Of a stretch of 7,331 bases of DNA, positions 5,937-7,331 are shown piece after piece. Numbering within the stretch: position 1 is the first letter of the stretch; every line of letters starts with the position of its first letter. The notes under the pieces are model-generated. The model was given only the letters and a program-made list of their open reading frames with translations. It did no database searches and was not told the DNA's origin. The stretch lies in contig PNBP01000071.1 in assembly GCA_003136075.1 (NCBI GenBank), positions 44,649 through 51,979 on the forward strand, written 5' to 3'. The position numbers were made by a program, and so were the translations under genes. The stretch comes from Methanoregula sp. Its GTDB lineage: Archaea > Halobacteriota > Methanomicrobia > Methanomicrobiales > Methanospirillaceae.

Positions 5937-6007
5937 CTGATGAGTTGGCGATTGATCGGGTATTTTTAACGAGATGAAAAATCGGTCAACCTCCACCAAC
6001 TTATCAG
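5937..6007 (+). mobile_element. 71-nt imperfect palindromic element (MITE- or REP-like), copy 1
   Basis: The ends pair as CTGATGAGTTGG (5937-5948) with CCAACTTATCAG (5996-6007), 12 positions with one G-T wobble. Inside, GATTGATC (5950-5957) faces GGTCAACC (5984-5991) and ATTTTT (5962-5967) faces AAAAAT (5977-5982), around a loop AACGAGATG. The reverse complement of 6972-7042 aligns with it over all 71 positions without gaps, 54 identical. No flanking target duplication is seen. An inactive, dispersed palindromic repeat is the simplest reading. It has no coding content. Confidence 0.65.
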
Positions 6008-6126
6008 GGCCCGTAATGAATACAGCAGCGCTGAACCCTCATATGTGTCAGAACCTGCATATATCGCCACCGGTCTGGCAGGTAGCCGGCTATGAGAGAG
6101 ACCGTCTCCCCATTTCCCCAATCCCT

Positions 6127-6138
6127 ACATTTATATGA
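6127..6138 (+). promoter_or_regulatory. Archaeal TATA box of the PNPOx-like gene
   Basis: TTTATATG (6130-6137) is a near-consensus box A. Transcription about 25 nt downstream would begin close to 6157-6161, right at the ATG at 6160. This implies a leaderless or nearly leaderless mRNA. Confidence 0.6.
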
Positions 6139-6159
6139 TCATGAATGAGAGTGACCACC

Positions 6160-6573
6160 ATGCCACTCAAAGCGCAGATTATGGAAGTAATCAATGGTCC
6201 ACATGTTGCAGCTGTTGCAACACTGGACGGCAAGCTCCCGGCGGTCCGGTTCATGGTGCTTGCCGGCTTGCCTGACATGACCCTTGTCGGGGCGACAATG
6301 AAATCCTCGAAAAAAGTTGAGCAGCTGAAGAAAAATCCTGATACGGCTCTTGCCATCTGGTCGGGAAAGGAATATTCTGATCCATACGTGGAAATTAAGG
6401 CAAAGGGCAAAGTCCACGAAGATATTGCTACGAAAAAAAAGTACTGGAACCCGATGCTCGAACAGCACTTCAAAACACCGGAGAATCCTGATTTTGTCGT
6501 GATCGTGTTCACAGTAGGCGAGATTGCGTATCACGGGAAGAATATGTCAAGCCTGGAAATCTGGAAACGCTAA
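6160..6573 (+). CDS. Pyridoxamine 5'-phosphate oxidase-like FMN-binding protein
   Basis: A single-domain split-barrel protein of 137 residues, typical of the small PNPOx-like (general stress protein 26-type) flavoproteins. Family features are the N-terminal strand pair VAAVATLDGKLPAVRFMV (16-33), the phosphate-contacting segment MKSSKKVEQLKKNP (47-60), TALAIWSG (62-69), VEIKAKGKVHED (77-88), and a C-terminal strand ending EIWKR. Such proteins bind FMN or F420-like cofactors and reduce unidentified substrates; true vitamin B6 synthesis is unlikely at this length. An in-frame ATG at 6145 would add five residues, but the TATA box at 6130-6137 puts the transcript start beside 6160, so I chose that. 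It is monocistronic. A long minus-strand frame over it is a shadow. Confidence 0.85.
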   Translation: MPLKAQIMEVINGPHVAAVATLDGKLPAVRFMVLAGLPDMTLVGATMKSSKKVEQLKKNPDTALAIWSGKEYSDPYVEIKAKGKVHEDIATKKKYWNPMLEQHFKTPENPDFVVIVFTVGEIAYHGKNMSSLEIWKR

Positions 6574-6585
6574 AACGGTTCCGGC

Positions 6586-6855
6586 TTAACCAATAGTGCA
6601 AGGCAGGAATGGCACCCAAAGCGGGATGCCCGTTCCAATCAAGAGGACACTGGCAGACCCGCCTCCCCGAACGGATTTGTAGGCAACATATGCGACGTAA
6701 ATCGGTATCAAACCCAAAAACAGAAAATTAAACGCAAGAAGAGGGATCGGGGAATTAAAGGATGTCCAGATTTTTAATGTCAGGACTATTACAATGAGGG
6801 CGAGATAAATGGGTACAATGAGAAGCGATAATATCTTTCGGAGGTCAAGTCTCAT
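6586..6855 (-). pseudogene. Truncated TM sensor domain of a methanogen histidine kinase
   Basis: A product of 89 residues, nearly all membrane: helices near 10-28, 38-60 and 67-84. The segment FNSPIPLLAFNFLFLGLIP (33-51) with the following YVAYVAYKS and GSASVLLIGTG resembles the start of the multi-TM sensor region common in Methanomicrobiales histidine kinases, which continues into more helices, PAS and kinase domains. Here it stops after about three helices, with a changed end (WVPFLPCTIG). I read it as a gene fragment, though a short standalone membrane protein is possible. The ATG at 6855 overlaps the stop of the small frame to its right (ATGAGACTTGA), and a TTG at 6894 would give a 13-residue longer form. 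Confidence 0.55.
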
Positions 6856-6946
6856 CAGGTCTCGCCTTCTCTGATAGTTTTCCTCCCCATTCAATTATTA
6901 AGTAAACAATCATGGTTGCACCTATCAATAGCATACATAAATCCAC
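6845..6946 (-). CDS. Possible small single-TM protein coupled to the sensor fragment
   Basis: A minus-strand frame too short for most gene finders. From GTG at 6946 it gives 33 residues (from ATG at 6934, 29): one strong TM helix (MLLIGATMIVYLIIEW), then a charged tail GGKLSEKARPDET. Its stop overlaps the ATG of the truncated sensor gene, a translational-coupling arrangement. The frame stays open upstream to a TTG at 6997, inside the palindromic element at 6972-7042, so the element may have replaced its original N-terminus. It may be real, or a relic. Confidence 0.3.
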   Translation of the reverse strand: MDLCMLLIGATMIVYLIIEWGGKLSEKARPDET

Positions 6947-6958
6947 AATATAAAATAT

Positions 6959-7138
6959 TTGAAAACCAGTTCTGATGCATTTGCGGTTGGTGACCAAGAT
7001 TTTATCTCATTAAAATTTCCCAATCAACCGCCAACTCATCAGCGCTGTCTTATCGTATTTATCAGCCCGGGTTCGTGGATTATCAGTTGGATCGGACTTC
7101 TGATTGGCGGGATATGGTATTATTTCCGCAGTCACTGA
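6959..7138 (+). pseudogene. Possible C-terminal tail of a membrane protein, interrupted by the palindromic element
   Basis: A plus-strand frame of 59 codons with a TTG at 6959. Its N-terminal half is the palindromic element itself and looks like read-through. After the element (from about 7043) comes a convincing TM helix, SWIISWIGLLIGGIWYYF, then RSH and a stop. Its stop overlaps the stop of the convergent MFS gene. I think only the tail is genuine, left by a gene whose front was lost. No family recognised. Confidence 0.22.
6972..7042 (-). mobile_element. 71-nt imperfect palindromic element, copy 2 (inverted relative to copy 1)
   Basis: Its reverse complement matches 5937-6007 at 54 of 71 positions with no gap, and 20 of the first 22 (CTGATGAGTTGGCG identical). 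Within itself, CTGATG (6972-6977) pairs with CATCAG (7037-7042) and GCGGTTG (6983-6989) with CAACCGC (7025-7031), separated by matching 5-nt internal loops. Both copies lie beside decayed or non-coding sequence. Confidence 0.65.
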
Positions 7139-7331
7139 TGCAGGGCCGGGGCATTGTGCGGGCCCCGTGTAGTCCAAATGAGGAGGAATGTCCCTGCTGC
7201 GGCAATAACGGCAGCAACCATGAAACCTGCGCTGTACCCGACAAATGCCCAGATAAACCCGATCATCACGCTGGATACGAGATCTCCAACTCCGTTTATC
7301 GTTGCGAGCGCCCCGAAACCGAGTGCCCGTG
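7132..7331 (-). CDS. MFS transporter, C-terminal part only (cut by window edge)
   Basis: On the minus strand 65 codons run from the window edge to a TGA at 7132-7134. The product reads RALGFGALATINGVGDLVSS, then MIGFIWAFVGYSAGFMVAA, then VIAAAGTFLLIW and a polar tail (TTRGPHNAPALHQ). This is the last two helices of a major facilitator superfamily permease: the R-A-x-x-[FY]-G loop between helices and the G-x-G-D-L-V-x-S motif are characteristic. Substrate cannot be read from this end. Codon use is GC-rich like the host-type genes. The gene converges on the remnant frame to its left, overlapping by a few bases. Confidence 0.8.
   Translation of the reverse strand, partial: RALGFGALATINGVGDLVSSVMIGFIWAFVGYSAGFMVAAVIAAAGTFLLIWTTRGPHNAPALHQ

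Larger units (their letters stand above)
5740..6125. other. Gene-free region holding palindromic repeats and a TATA box
   Basis: About 390 nt lie between the cysteine hydrolase and the PNPOx-like gene, with no convincing ORF on either strand. The region contains a 10-bp inverted repeat pair (5761-5770 and 5858-5867), a strong TATA-like stretch (5812-5826), an 8-T tract (5833-5840) and a 71-nt palindromic element (5937-6007). TCAGAACC at 6048-6055 is one more copy of the end motif. Confidence 0.6.

Noticed and set aside
5937..6007. Intrinsic (hairpin plus T-tract) terminator
   Set aside because: The hairpin is not followed by T residues, archaeal termination does not need it, and a second copy exists elsewhere in a different gene context.
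6090..6512. Long minus-strand frame over the PNPOx-like gene
   Set aside because: Shadow of the PNPOx-like CDS, which has a promoter and family motifs on the plus strand.

Overview
The window most likely comes from a methanogenic archaeon of the order Methanomicrobiales, with Methanoregula or a close relative the best guess. Three things point there. The DUF4062 protein carries domains I recognise from the cell-surface DUF3821-type proteins of that order. A truncated gene matches the multi-TM sensor part of that group's histidine kinases. Several upstream regions have archaeal TATA boxes, and one CDS appears to be leaderless. No database search was possible, so all family names rest on motif recognition.

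The window has two compositional halves. The left part (about 1-3300) is visibly AT-rich, with AT-ending codons, and looks like an acquired island. It holds a SIR2-like gene on the minus strand, cut by the left window edge. Divergently from it runs a tightly packed three-gene operon: a zinc-ribbon six-TM protein, a small two-TM/coiled-coil protein overlapping it by 13 nt, and a DUF4062 protein whose ATG directly follows the previous stop codon. SIR2-like and DUF4062 (TIR-like) domains are both typical of prokaryotic immunity and signalling modules. The group is therefore a candidate, apparently undescribed, membrane-linked conflict system. That is inference, not demonstration. Short TGATC-rich repeats and palindromes lie on both sides of the operon (837-869 and 3293-3460).

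The region 3600-5740 is GC-rich and looks like host chromosome. It carries three separate single genes with housekeeping or redox character: a SnoaL-like NTF2-fold protein, a CDGSH iron-sulfur protein with two CDGSH motifs around a ferredoxin-like segment, and a YcaC-like cysteine hydrolase. A further single gene, a PNPOx-like flavin-binding protein, follows at 6160 behind a clear TATA box.

From 5740 to 7140 the sequence is rich in small palindromic repeats and broken genes. Two 71-nt imperfect palindromes (5937-6007 and 6972-7042) are copies of one element in opposite orientation, 54/71 identical without gaps. A more degenerate relative may lie at 5761-5867. The second copy sits in a stretch of remnants: a truncated histidine-kinase sensor domain, a small TM ORF coupled to it, and a possible TM-protein tail on the other strand. 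The window ends inside the C-terminus of an MFS transporter on the minus strand.
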